This document shows, in pieces, positions 46,391 to 57,390 of a stretch of 64,000 bases of DNA (positions within the stretch are counted from its first letter, which is position 1; every line of letters begins with the position of its first letter). The notes beneath the pieces are model-generated. The model had not been told where the DNA came from. It saw only the letters and a list, made by a program, of their open reading frames with translations, and made no database searches. The translations under genes were made by a program, and so were the position numbers. The stretch is from Siphonodentalium dalli (taxonomy: Eukaryota; Mollusca; Scaphopoda; Gadilida; Siphonodentaliidae). The stretch spans positions 232,622,944 through 232,686,943 of the forward strand of contig CP136061.1 in NCBI GenBank assembly GCA_032622095.1, in the 5' to 3' direction.

Positions 46391-47788
46391 GTGGTCCCCC
46401 AACGTTATACATCGAAAAGGGTATCCTTGTTTTTTCCCCCGATGCAATACGTTCTATGTGAAATATACGTGCTGTTACTATCGCTCTCGTCTCTTGGCTT
46501 ACAGAAGCTATGTGATGTATGCAGCAATTATAGCAGAAAGTGGCGTTTTTTATACAATGAAAATAAATGTAAAGTTATTGTCTTCAATGTGAAGCCCAGA
46601 ATATACCATTCTCCACGAACTTGGTTAATTAACGACCGTCCAATTTTAGAAACGGACACAATAACGCATCTTGGCATTCCTTTGCATAAAACAATCTTTC
46701 AAAATATACTCACTGAAAGCATATGCTCAAAATTGCGTTCTACCTACTTGATGCTCACCAATGCTGGCCTACATGCAGGTGGTATAACACCCCAAAGCTC
46801 TATGATCATTTACAAATCTATTGTACTGTCGCGTGGCCTCTATGGTTCTGAATTTCTTTCTGACACTTCTGCGACAAACAGGATTAAAATAGAACGGATG
46901 CACCGTTTTTGTCTGAAGCGTATACAGGGTCTACCGACTGCTTGCAGAACTGATATAGTACTAAGCATGGTTGGAACCTACTCGCTTGAATCATGTGTAG
47001 AAGCCCGAAAACTTTCATTGTTTGGATCGCTCTGTCGCTTAGCACCTAGTAAAGCATGCAAAGCTATTTTTGAATGTAGACTTCATCACTTTGTTCACTC
47101 AACAGCAACACACATCTCGTTTATAGGCGATGTTGTTGCCATTGTTGAGAAATATAATCTTATGGATATCGTCGATGAGTACATACGTTCTGGTCTCTTC
47201 CCATCAAAAGAGATATGGAAATCTCGTGTAAAGACTAACATACAAATTGTCAATGAGGCAGAATGGAACATGCGTGTGACGTCAGACATAGCTTTCACCC
47301 GTTTTCTGAGAATTCATCATACGCTCAGTATGAGCAAACTCTGGCGTTTATGCCGAAAATTTCCCCAAAACAAACGATGCTACACCACGACAGCACTGGT
47401 TATCAATGCAACCACTTGCCGAGATGAAGGGAAATGCCCTAATTGTGAGCGCATGTATGTAGACAAAGTCAAACACATCCTAATTGACTGTAAGGAGTTG
47501 ACACTGATACGAAACAACATGTTTTTTGGCTTAATCGACCGTTATGGTATACATTGTTTCATTGCCGTTGATGAATTAAATAATGATGACATGATATCCC
47601 TTCATCTCACGCACGTCCGTGATAGCATACAACACGTTATTGATGATATTGATTGTTTTACTAACTACATGATCGGATTTACTGCACAACTGTGGTTGGC
47701 ATACAACACTCTCGCGCAAGCGAACGGAATGAATACAACTCATTCCAATGTTCAAAATATGTCAACGTGGCGTTTGAAACCACCGTGA
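46391..47788 (+). pseudogene. 5'-truncated non-LTR retrotransposon, C-terminal RT region
   Basis: The 465-codon ORF begins near the catalytic box of the reverse transcriptase. At about residues 24-40 EIYVLLLS aligns with the expected (Y/F)ADDIVLLS, but both aspartates are gone. LQKLCDVCSNYSRKW, NENKCKVIVFN and THLGIPL then follow as in the RT thumb of CR1/Jockey-like LINEs. The region ERMHRFCLKRIQGLP onward is the usual C-terminal extension. A zinc knuckle CPNCERMYVDKVKHILIDC (C-x2-C-x8-H-x4-C) lies near residue 360. The annotated ATG is not a native start. Long but catalytically dead. Confidence 0.8.
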
Positions 47789-47900
47789 TCATACGTCACT
47801 ATAATTATGCGTGCATGCTTCTGTAAACAAAATGTGTGCACGGAGTACACATATTACTGGTAGTGTGGTATCTAAAACAAAACTATCACAACCATCATCG

Positions 47901-47946
<46 letters not shown>

Positions 47947-48382
47947 AATCATCATCACCATCATCATCATCTTCATCACCATCATAAACAACATTACCCC
48001 ATCTTCTTCCCCATCTTCATCATCATCATCATCATCATCACCATCATCACCATCAACAGTATCATGGTAATCAGCATAATCATCATCATCATCATCATCT
48101 CTGTCACCAATCTCAACATCATCTCATCATCGTACCATAATATTGGCCATCCGAGTAGCATTATCATCCTCATCATCCTCATAGTCATCATGGTCATCAA
48201 ACCCATCACTGTACATATGTGTAAATACGCCTTTCTCATCATACTAATTGTTATTCATATTCTATAACATTTATTGATATTATTTTGTTCAACTTGATGT
48301 GCATAACAATGTTATATACTTTATAAAATCTTCAATGATTGGAGGAAATAAAGATATAATAATAATAATAAATAAACTTTCC
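47789..48382 (+). repeat. LINE 3' flank with (CAT)n microsatellite
   Basis: Just after the LINE stop comes about 100 bp of possible 3' UTR, then an ATC/CAT repeat, pure at about 47896-47946 and degenerate to about 48200. An (ATAA)n run with AATAAAG lies at 48346-48376. The His-rich reading frame across it is an artefact. Confidence 0.85.
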
Positions 48383-49229
48383 GCATCTCACATGCACGTG
48401 GTCGACGCTCTGTGTGAAGTCGTTTATGCCCCCCCCCCCCGTTTATGAGTTAACGGTATCTAGAAATTGAGTAATTGTAATTTCTCGGAAACATCACAAT
48501 AATGCATTTGTTCCATTATGCATGTTCTATATGTATATCCAAATTGCTTGAACTGAATTATTTTTCTCGTACATCACAACTATATGGTCCCATCTGAACG
48601 AGCTGTAGATATTATATAATCCGCCATGGATGAAACATCTTTCAAAAAGACAGATAGTAAAAGTGATTGTCCAAAAAATGCTAAACAAACATTAAGATCC
48701 TGCCAGGGGTTATACACAGTATATACTCAAATCAGGATAATTTGCATGAGAACAGAGCAGTGAAACTATAATTATTAAATAATTGGACTTAATTAATTTC
48801 ACTTAAGTAAAAAATTAATTGTACTTAAGTGAAATTTGTTGTACCCAAGCGCAATTAGTTGTACATATAGACGTTATCCAAGTTCGCTTAAGCGCTATTC
48901 AATTAAGTATGATTGAATTACTCTTAAGTTAATTGAGTTTCTTCTTTTCTTACATCGGATAAAATGGTATCATTGTAGGCGACGCCTGACTTGTGTAACC
49001 TCAAAGAATTGTCTTGTATCTATTATTTTGCAAGGACAGGGATATGGCAATGATTATTTGCATCGGTAATCGATTTCAACAATTTTTTTGAGAAATTCAG
49101 AGTAATTTTAATCATAATTCAATTATGATTAAATGTAATACATGATATCACGAGAATTAATTCTGCTTAACCGTAATTCAATTATTCTACATAATGATAT
49201 AATTTTGCTTCAGCATAATTCCACTAAGA
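48383..49229. other. No gene; AT-rich with recurring 'cttaag' motifs
   Basis: 48780-48960 and 49090-49230 contain many degenerate 'acttaagtgaaatt' and 'ataattcaattatgatta' units. A C-run lies at 48429-48440. No exon seen. Confidence 0.45.
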
Positions 49230-49233
49230 TTAA

Positions 49234-49644
49234 AGGTACTCAATACGATTCGATGGTCTCCATATAGTTAAATTCCAACAACAACAAATGCCGCTTCAGT
49301 TATCAGAATCGATTTTAAAATTGCCCCCCCCCCCAAATGCTAAATACTGTCAACTGTAGTATAAAATTGCCCGAAACGTGTTATTTGTCAACATGTTGTT
49401 CGACGAAAGCCTCTTAATTTTCGAGTTAATCATATTCATCCGCAATTTGGTCCGAGGCCGTCGGCTCGTCGACTGTTTACTGGGTCACTAATAATGCTCG
49501 ATAGTGAAAAATAATAGATTTTAAAAATCGATATGTAATAAATGTGAGCTTTTATAGGTGGGTTCCTCGACTCGAGTGAAATTTTGTTTACCCCAGAATC
49601 CAAATAAATAGTAACTGAGGGGCGCCTAATCGGATGATTCATCT
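49234..49644. mobile_element. TTAA-flanked MITE, family G, copy 4
   Basis: TTAA|AGGTACTCAATACGAT to CGGATGATTCATCT|TTAA. Its right TTAA (49645-49648) is also the left TTAA of copy 5. Confidence 0.8.
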
Positions 49645-49648
49645 TTAA

Positions 49649-50103
49649 AGATACATATAATCCGAACTAACGCTCCCAAATAACTATTTCTTTGGCTTCG
49701 GGGGTAAAAAAAAACCATTTTATTTGAGTCGAGGAACCCACCCGTCAAAGCTCAGAGTGATCATATATCGATTTGTTATATTTGTTTTTTTCTCAAAATG
49801 TGTAGTTATTGGTGTCTGGTAAAAAAGTCGTCAAACCGAAGGTCTCGTACCAAATTGCGGTGAAGATGGATAACGCTAAAATCATGTGGCCTTGGAGTTA
49901 GATATTATGACAACCTGGCCATATTTCATTGAACAAATTATTGATAAATAACACGTTTTGGAAAATTTTAAACTATAGTTGACTGCATGTGGTTAGCATT
50001 ATTTTTGGGCAATTAATCGATTCTGATAACTGAAGAGGCAGTTAAAAAAAAAATGTTGTTGGAATCTGATGATATAGGGACATTCGAATCGGATTGAGTA
50101 CAT
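49649..50103. mobile_element. TTAA-flanked MITE, family G, copy 5 (inverted)
   Basis: AGATACATATAATCCGA to TCGGATTGAGTACAT|TTAA, interior in the opposite orientation to copy 4 ('ctttggcttcgggggtaaaa' first, 'aacaacatttttt' mirror last). It abuts copy 4 with a single shared TTAA. Confidence 0.8.
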
Positions 50104-50166
50104 TTAAGAGTAATAGACAGCTTGAATATAATTACCCCTTAATATACATGTAATACATTATCTTAA

Positions 50167-50758
50167 AGGGGTACTGTACCCAAGATGTTGTTGTTGGTTT
50201 CTATAATCCCCGAGTCGGAGAATAATGTAACAATTTTTCCATTTTTTGAAAGTTTGTTGAGTACGAAGTATTGTTACGGATGGCAAATTTACCGGAATGC
50301 AAAAATACAAATTGTCGTTGTCGAGTAATTTTTGTAAAGTTTTCAACCAAATGAATCAAATAAACATTATATTATATGGTTAGTAGTCCCATATACTCAT
50401 TTAAGTTAGTGTACCGTCACTAGTCAATGAATGGCTTGGGTTTTCTCCCCGTATAAGCATAATGTTTCAAACGATCGTGTGTGCAATTGTATTCCTAATC
50501 CGGTATCCCTCAATTATAATTTGATTACGTTTTGTACACGGAAATTCGAATTTTAAGAGACGCCATTTTATGGCTGGAGCCATAAAATCAATTTATATTA
50601 AATTATTAACTTTTAAATTATTAAATTTTAAGATAGCCTATTAACCTGAGCGTTTACAGAATACATCTTCGACTCAAATTACTTATATTTCTATATAGTA
50701 TCGATAATAGATCGTTGTTATCACCGGGAATTTATTGAAAATGGCGTACAGTACCCCT
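50167..50758. mobile_element. TTAA-flanked MITE, family H
   Basis: TTAA|AGGGGTACTGTAC at the left and GTACAGTACCCCT|TTAA at the right, 592 bp, non-coding interior. Third TTAA element within 1.6 kb. Confidence 0.75.
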
Positions 50759-50876
50759 TTAAGCACAACTGAATTATGGAATTAACCATAGCACATTAGG
50801 CTTAAGCGTATAACTGAATTGCGCTTAAGTGTAAATCGCTAGAAGATTTGAATTTGGTCTTGACTCTCTGTGGTTA

Positions 50877-52960
50877 AACCCCTGTCACACTCAGGCCGGC
50901 GCTCTCACAGCGCTGCAAAAGTACCAACATATGAGTAACACGCAGGAGGAGCGCCGAAAACTGTCGAAAATTGTCAAACTTTTAAAACAAAGTATGCTCC
51001 TATTGCGTTCCTACTTTGTCAAGTCTCACGCTCTTAGTGCGTTCAAGTCGCTGTCATTGTGATGCTAGTACGTTCACAATAAGTTCGCAAAACGTTCTCT
51101 GCGCGGGCGCGGAGAGTATAGATAGCGCCTCCTGCGTTCTCCAGTCATAGTCAGTTTTTATGTTGTGGGGAAAATACCCAACATTCCGCAATAGATTTGC
51201 TGTCCGATTAAACTACTGTCACACTCCGCTGCGATCAGGCCGGCGCTTGCATTGCGCTGAAAAATAATCAAAGCGCCAAGCAAAGCGCAGTAAGGTATAC
51301 AAGAACGTATTGGTGACGCGGTGTACACTGGCTAGGACGGGAGAGGGTCTCCGTGATCGCCCCAGAGCGCCAGAGCGCCGCGCTTGTTTTGTGCATGCAC
51401 AAAACAAGCGCAGAGGTTCGGCGTTCTGACCAGGCGTAGTACCGTCGCCATGACAACGCAAAGCGTACTAACAACGCAATGACAACGACTTGAACGCATT
51501 AAGAGCGTTTACGGCGTGGAGGAAACGGAGTGAGAGCGCGTGAGAGCGTGAGAATTGACGTGGCAAACCAGGAACGCAATGGGTCGTACAAAGAGCGCGA
51601 CGAAAACGTGATAAGCGGGATAGGAGCATAGCTTGTCACGCGCGCCGCATGTATAACTGGTGGGGGAGTTTCTCGTTTCGCGTGCGGGCTGACATGATCA
51701 ATGGGTATTTTACTAGTTTTATTTATAGAATGGGAATTTTTGGGATGATTAAAAGTCAAACTGCAAGCTGGAGGCCGAGTCCCGTAAAAGGTGCATGTAG
51801 TTGGGGAAATTCACTTTCGTTTATTGTGTTAATCAAAGTTGATTAATGTTGATTTTTGGTTTGTGATAAACTATATGTCAATTACAAATAAAAGAAATTT
51901 CTGCAGCCCACTGGGGGTTGTGGTCGGAGACGGTCGAGTCGGCCACCGGTTCGTTAATTAGGTGCTGGTTGTTATTGTTATTTAACGGAATTCTGAGTTG
52001 GTCATTCGCAAAACCAATATATTTTATATTCTACAATTACATTCTTGGGTTTATAATATATGATCTTGAGCGCGTTACCATTTCTGATATTGGTTCTCTT
52101 GTTTTAACAGATTGAAAATTTCTGACAATTTCCCGCGCTTCCACTGTGCGTTACTCGTATTTTGATACTTTTTCAACTCAAATCAAACGCCAGCCTGATC
52201 GCAAAGACACACGCAATACAACTATATAATTCAGACATAACAGATACCTACCAAAGACACACACAATACAAATATATAATTCAGACATAACAGATACACG
52301 CAATACAACTATATAATTCAGACATAACAGATACCTGCCAAAGACACACGCAATACAACAGTTGGTGTGAGCAGACCGCATTTCCATGTGGGATCGTACT
52401 GTAAACGCCGGAAGAACGCCATGTATAACGCTTGGGCGTAAAGCGAGCGCCAGAGTCGCAGTTGGCAGCACAATGTGAACGTTCTGTGAGCGGGAACCAG
52501 TCCATAACACCCCATGACAGCGCAGAAAGAGCGCAATAAGTTTTGGACAGAGCCTCAATTGAGCGTATTAAGGACGGGAAAGGCACGTAGTGAGAATTTG
52601 ATTAAGCTTACTGTAGTCGCAAAAGACAAGATTAATTCCTTGCTGCGACCACGAGAACCTAATATGCGCTTTTGCTACGTCCACATAACGCTCACGTCGC
52701 TCGCTTGGCGCTTTGATTTGCGCTGTCACGGCGACAGTACTACGTCCTGGTCAGAACGCCGAGCCTCTGCGCTTGTTTTGTGCATGCATAAAACAAGCGC
52801 GGCGCTCTGGCACCTATGGGCGACCATGGAGATCCTCGCCCCGTTGCAGCCAGTGTCCACTGCGTCACCAATCGGTTCTTGGAGACCTTAGTGCGTTTAG
52901 GTGGGCGCTTGATACTTTTGCAGCGCAATGAGAGCGCCGGCCTGAGTGTGACAGGGGCTT
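50877..52960. mobile_element. 2.1-kb GC-rich foldback element, family M
   Basis: Ends AACCCCTGTCACACTCAGGC and GCCTGAGTGTGACAGGGGCT are inverted, and the fold continues with 'cggcgctctca', 'gcgctgcaaaagta', 'gcgcttgttttgtgcatgca' and 'gttctgaccaggcgtagta'. A nested second left end ('actgtcacactccgctgcgatcaggccggcgc') starts at 51212. The arms are markedly GC- and CpG-rich against an AT-rich background. Overlapping ORFs in the arms are antisense shadows of each other, not genes. Confidence 0.75.
52202..52360. repeat. Tandem repeat of about 50 bp, three copies
   Basis: 'caaagacacacgcaatacaa' followed by 'ctatataattcagacataacagatacc' starts at 52202, 52252 and 52339, with one shortened unit between the last two. 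It sits inside element M. Confidence 0.85.
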
Positions 52961-53193
52961 TATCAACAATGTGTGTGAACTATCTCCGCGGTATATTCAA
53001 TCAGAAAATGGCCTTTTACTTCTTCAAATGTGCTACACAAATTGTGGACATTATCAGATCAAAAATAAGTATGACTGCTTCCATACAGTGACTTGCTGCA
53101 AAATTGCCCGTATATATATAACAATAATACCCAAAACATAGCATAATTTGTGAGAAAAAGCAACATTGAGCTATAAAGTCTTGAACTTATACT

Positions 53194-54013
53194 TTAAGTC
53201 TTGTGTGTCCTCATATGCTTCATCAATCCACTTCTCTGCTTGAACGTCTTTCCGCATAATTCACATTTGCTTGGAGGTTCAGTGGTGTGAACTCGCATGT
53301 GAGATGCCATGTTACAATAAGTTATGAACCCTCGGTCACATTCTTTACACTTGTATGGGAGATTCTCCCCATGTTTTAGCAGATGATGATTCAAATCACT
53401 TTGGGATTTGAAGGACAGTTTACAGAAATTGCAGCCGTAATCTGTTTTACCAGAATGTACCCTTTCTTTGTGGGAATTCAGATTGATCGAACGTTTGAAA
53501 GCGCGATCGCATATGTCACATTTGAATTCGAAATCTTCTTCCTTGCTATGTTGCCTAAACTCATGAGTACGTAATGAATGTCGTGATTTGAAGAGTTCGG
53601 CGCATACATTACACTTAACTTCACATTTACCTTCATGCAGTTTCATATGTTTGTCAGTTCTTTAGTTGAATCAAACAACACATCCTTGCAAAGAGAACAT
53701 TTGTATAATTTATGAGAGTGTTCCGACATATGCTTTCTGTAATCATTCAACAAATAGATGTCACATTTGCAAATGTTGCAGAAATACGAGTTTTGTCCTG
53801 AGGCTTGTGGATTTTCTTGTGGTATTTCAAATGAAAAGAAGTATGAAAAACTTTGTAGCAGAAGGACACTCGAATCGCTGGTTTTCTTCGTGCTGCAGCA
53901 TATGAGTTTTCAAACAGCTCTCATATGTTAATTTAATTCCACATATTTCGCATATGTGAGAAAGTTTCCCTCTCTCAACCCTCAGATGCGATATCAAGTC
54001 ACTCTCGTGTTTC
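53194..54013 (-). pseudogene. C2H2 zinc-finger coding sequence with frameshifts, cut by assembly gap
   Basis: The minus strand reads from the gap edge (KHESDLISHLRVERGK) through nine fingers to a stop at 53194. The last five fingers lie in one clean 150-codon frame (from VKCNVCAELF to SKCELCGKTFKQRSGLMKHM). Upstream, finger ICEICGIKLTYESC is in one frame, FECP-CYKVFHTSFH needs a single-base shift inside the finger, YFCNICKCDIY is in the third frame, and YKCSLCKDVLFDST shifts again before HMKLHEG. Shifts inside fingers rule out introns. It is either a pseudogene or a region of consensus indels next to the gap. Linkers are not TGEKP-type, unlike the 11.6-30.7 kb gene. The N-terminus is missing. 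Confidence 0.8.
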
Positions 54014-54113
54014 NNNNNNNNNNNNNNNNNNNNNNNNNNNNNNNNNNNNNNNNNNNNNNNNNNNNNNNNNNNNNNNNNNNNNNNNNNNNNNNNNNNNNNN
54101 NNNNNNNNNNNNN
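54014..54113. other. Assembly gap (100 N)
   Basis: Exactly 100 undetermined bases, a conventional gap of unknown length. It cuts the zinc-finger locus and the left end of the inverted-repeat element that follows. Confidence 0.99.
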
Positions 54114-55204
54114 ATTGGGATGGCGATGCTGGCGTTTAGTCCAAGCCCGCTTGCATACCAATCCTACCACATGAGTTACGCCCACGATCTGTGGCGGGAA
54201 TTTGTGGTGTATTTTACTCGATTTACCTAGAAAATCAATACATGATGCTATATACATCGGAAAGGCTTACATCTAATGGTCATAATGGTGTATAATAATC
54301 TAACTTTAATGTTAAATTACACATAGAATATTCCGGTTGATTGCCACAAACATCGATTTGTTTCTCTGTTTGTTTACGTTTTAACCGAAAGCCGAAGTGG
54401 TCCGAATAAGTTCGGCATAATCCGCTGTTTGTTCTGGGAATTCTACTTTCCGTTTCTATATATAGCGCGGGTTTTCCGAACAAAAATGGCGAAAACCGAT
54501 CGCCCGAAAGTCCAGTTTTCTATGTGCTTTCAGAACAATTCCCGCACTAAAAACTTAATGACATAATGGAGGATCAGAACGGTAGTTTTGTTGACAATTA
54601 TCGCAAGCAACTTGTCAAAATTGGAGCAAATTAGATCTCTTGTGTCTGACTTGCCATGCGTGTGGTGTGCATTTTGACATCTGTGTTGATAAAATAATCG
54701 GAGAACCGAATCACACAGTTTCGAAATATAGTTCTTCCGTTTTAGTGGGACTTTTCAAACTTAAGGTTCATTTATTTAGTGTATTACATTTATATCTCCA
54801 ATGTTTAATTAATCTATTTATTATTTTATTTATTGACACACATAATTACGATTACAATGGAGAATTCATCGTAATTTGCGTTGTTGTCCAAAATCTACGG
54901 AATATTTTCAACGGAAAATGCCGAACACAGTTCGCGAGGTCAACCGGGTTCGCATACTTTTAAAAAATTGTAAACATTGAGGTAAATGTCTCTTTTCGCA
55001 TTAAATTACCGTTTTAAATTCACAACTGATGTGGGTTTCAGATAAAATAGCATGTCTTCTGCGGAAAATATCCGTTTATTGTCGCAATTGTGATATTTTA
55101 TTTCATATAATTGTGGTTTTATTTGAGCGGGTCACTAACGCTTAAGCCGTGTCATAAGCGAGCATATAGGGCGGTCTTGGACTAAACGCCAGCATCGCCA
55201 TCCC
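54114..55204. mobile_element. Inverted-repeat element truncated by the gap (contains repeat J copy 2)
   Basis: ATTGGGATGGCGATGCTGGC...TTTAGTCCAAGCCCGC at 54114-54149 is mirrored at 55168-55203. The interior 54420-54775 is homologous to 10700-11104. Because the left arm starts exactly at the gap edge, the terminus and target duplication cannot be read. No ORF of note. Confidence 0.65.
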
Positions 55205-55283
55205 AATATCTTAGCTGGTTTTAGTACAAGAAGACTTGGACTATGCACTAAGTAGTTATTTTATCAGCGTTTTTCGAACTTAA

Positions 55284-55802
55284 AGATGGATTATCTCTTT
55301 AAATAACAAATTTGAAATAGTTGCGTGGGTATAAAATAATAAATATGAACCGAAGACCCCTGTCTGGAAAGACTTCTATCAATTAATATTGATTTTATTT
55401 CGAATATTTTATTGGGACCGTTTATTTGTCTACTTTTAGAAAAGACCATTCGGGTGATACCATTAGCGATAGAGAGCATTAGGCTGTTCATATGGCTACG
55501 TACCGAACGTCAAATGTCCCAGATTGATTGGTTGTATTGTTTTTTTCCATAATTATAAGCGATAATGAGTATAATTAATTTTTATTTGTGACAAAATTAC
55601 ACCATAAAATTGATGGTCTCTGTTAACAGTAACCACTATTGTTCGTTAGCTAAACAACCACATCTTTTTAGACCAGAACAAATTGGAAATAAAATTAATA
55701 TTAATCGACAGAAGCATTTCCGGAGATGAGTCTTCGATTCAGATCTAATATTTTATACCCAGGTAACTATATAATACATGTTTACAAAGAGATAATCCAC
55801 CT
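55284..55802. mobile_element. TTAA-flanked MITE, family F, copy 3 (complete)
   Basis: TTAA|AGATGGATTATCTCTTT to AAAGAGATAATCCACCT|TTAA. Best-preserved copy of the family, with inverted ends of about 150 bp containing 'agacccctgtctgga' and 'tccggagatgagtct'. Non-coding. Confidence 0.82.
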
Positions 55803-55806
55803 TTAA

Positions 55807-56311
55807 GGTAAATCATACATATTTTATTTGATACTTTGTGCTGAATATGGGCAATTTGTATCGCTGTTTTCTCTGTGTGTATATACGATTATCGCAGAAG
55901 TCCTGACATTATCCTAATTCCGTCAACCGAATCCCACCATTCGACCAGCAAAATCACCGGACAATAAGAGACCCAAATGATGGATATGACGATTTGTTAA
56001 CTGGTCCAAAACATAAATGTTTTATTTTCTTAAATTAAAAAAGCGAGGATTTCAACATAAATTGAGTTAAATATATGAATACTAACTGTGATCTCGCGGC
56101 AGCTCGTCCTGAGCATGCGTCCTGGATGTTGTAGATCGGATATGCGTGATCATGCTGACCAGATGGATGTCGGCTAGCCAGAGTTATCTTCCCTGAATCG
56201 TGTAACTGGAGAATCTTGCAAGCATAGTCTTTGGCAACGGCGTCTGTACATGCATGGCCTGTATTTAAAAACTCTCAACTCAAATGGGAGAACAAGAACT
56301 GGTTTTACAAT
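55807..56311. other. No gene seen
   Basis: Unique-looking sequence with no recognised exon or repeat. Confidence 0.45.
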
Positions 56312-56315
56312 TTAA

Positions 56316-56491
56316 CCCTTTCTATACTAAATGGATTCGTCCAGCCAGTCATACAAGTATACATTGGAATGGTATATTATTCATCTGGATTCTGGAGGGG
56401 TTTTCAGGAAAGGTCGTTTGTTGAACTTATTATCTGAACATTTCCCTAAGGGATTACTACTCATAAATGAGTAAATTTAGTATAGTAAGGG
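56316..56491. mobile_element. Small TTAA-flanked MITE, family N
   Basis: TTAA|CCCTTTCTATACTAAAT and ATTTAGTATAGTAAGGG|TTAA, one mismatch between the ends, 176 bp. CCC-starting ends next to TTAA are typical of piggyBac-type elements. Confidence 0.82.
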
Positions 56492-56499
56492 TTAATATA

Positions 56500-57338
56500 A
56501 TGTAATGCAAATTCGCTTTCTGTATATCTGGAGATGCTGATGCACTCAAAAACTTCGACGCCACCAGCTAATATTATATTTTTTAATTAGCGTCCGATAT
56601 CTAATATTGACAAATACACACATTTCAACACACGAAGTTATTTAGATTTCGATTTTTGAAAAATCTATTTTATGTTTTATACTTCGAATTCCTTATATGG
56701 TGATGCCTGGTTCAAACTGGAATTCCCCAGCATGTGTCATCACAAATGTATACAAACATCTTCTTTCCGACGTGTGAATGATCGGCATGGTTTTATAATC
56801 CTGTCTATTTTCTCTAATAAAACATGTGATTACAGAATTGTGAATAAGTATATACCAATGTAACCGCGTGTCAACTATATATAACAAGATTATGTTAATT
56901 TTGTTTCTGGTGATAATTTTCGACTTTTATTCTGAAAATTATTTTCCAATATGTCAAAACTACCGCGATACTTACGATGTCCGTATATATTTCCGGTAGA
57001 TTTTTTGCTTGGCTGACAAACAGTCGAGGTGGACAAAATAACAATATTTCAAAAATTGAAATCTAATAACTCTGATCTTTGAAGGGTGGGTCCCTTGACT
57101 CAAATCAAATATTTTGTTTACCCATGAATCCGAAGAAATAGTACACATGTGGTGTTAAATATGACAGGGTATCTTTCACACGATTTGCATTATTGTCAGG
57201 CGAGCAAATATTCCAACGACAGTCGCAGATAAAGAGCATCCATGGTTTCTCTTCCCAACAGCGGTAGATACTAAAGCGCGTTCTCAATAATTATCTGTTG
57301 TACTCGCTTTCAATGCAAAACTGTTGGATACTTTTGAA
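56500..57338. other. No gene; fragment of MITE family G
   Basis: 57036-57140 carries 'gggtcccttgactcaaatcaaatattttgtttaccc' and 'aaatctaataactctgatctttgaa', matching the interior of family G but without its ends. Otherwise unremarkable. Confidence 0.45.
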
Positions 57339-57390
57339 CAAGCTCCATGCAGAGTTCAGTCCCCTAGGCAGGACTTACCGCTGCCCGCAC
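57339..57390 (-). promoter_or_regulatory. Conserved 51-nt motif, copy 1
   Basis: 'caagctccatgcagagttcagtcccctaggcaggacttaccgctgcccgcac' (split here: 'caagctccatgcagag', 'ttcagtccccta', 'ggcaggacttaccgctgcc') nearly matches 63863-63918. The other copy sits just upstream of a candidate first exon. This copy lacks its TATATA insert. Function unknown. Confidence 0.35.

Noticed and set aside
47836-48267. 143-aa His-rich ORF
   Set aside because: It is translation of a (CAT)n/(ATC)n microsatellite; the antisense Met-rich ORF is the same artefact.
51219-52931. Several GC-rich overlapping ORFs on both strands
   Set aside because: They lie in the inverted arms of the foldback element and mirror each other; no domain is recognisable.
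54130-54185. tRNA-like A box (minus strand, 'taactcatgtggtagg')
   Set aside because: No B box, anticodon stem or acceptor pairing can be shown; the sequence is part of the inverted-repeat arm next to the gap.
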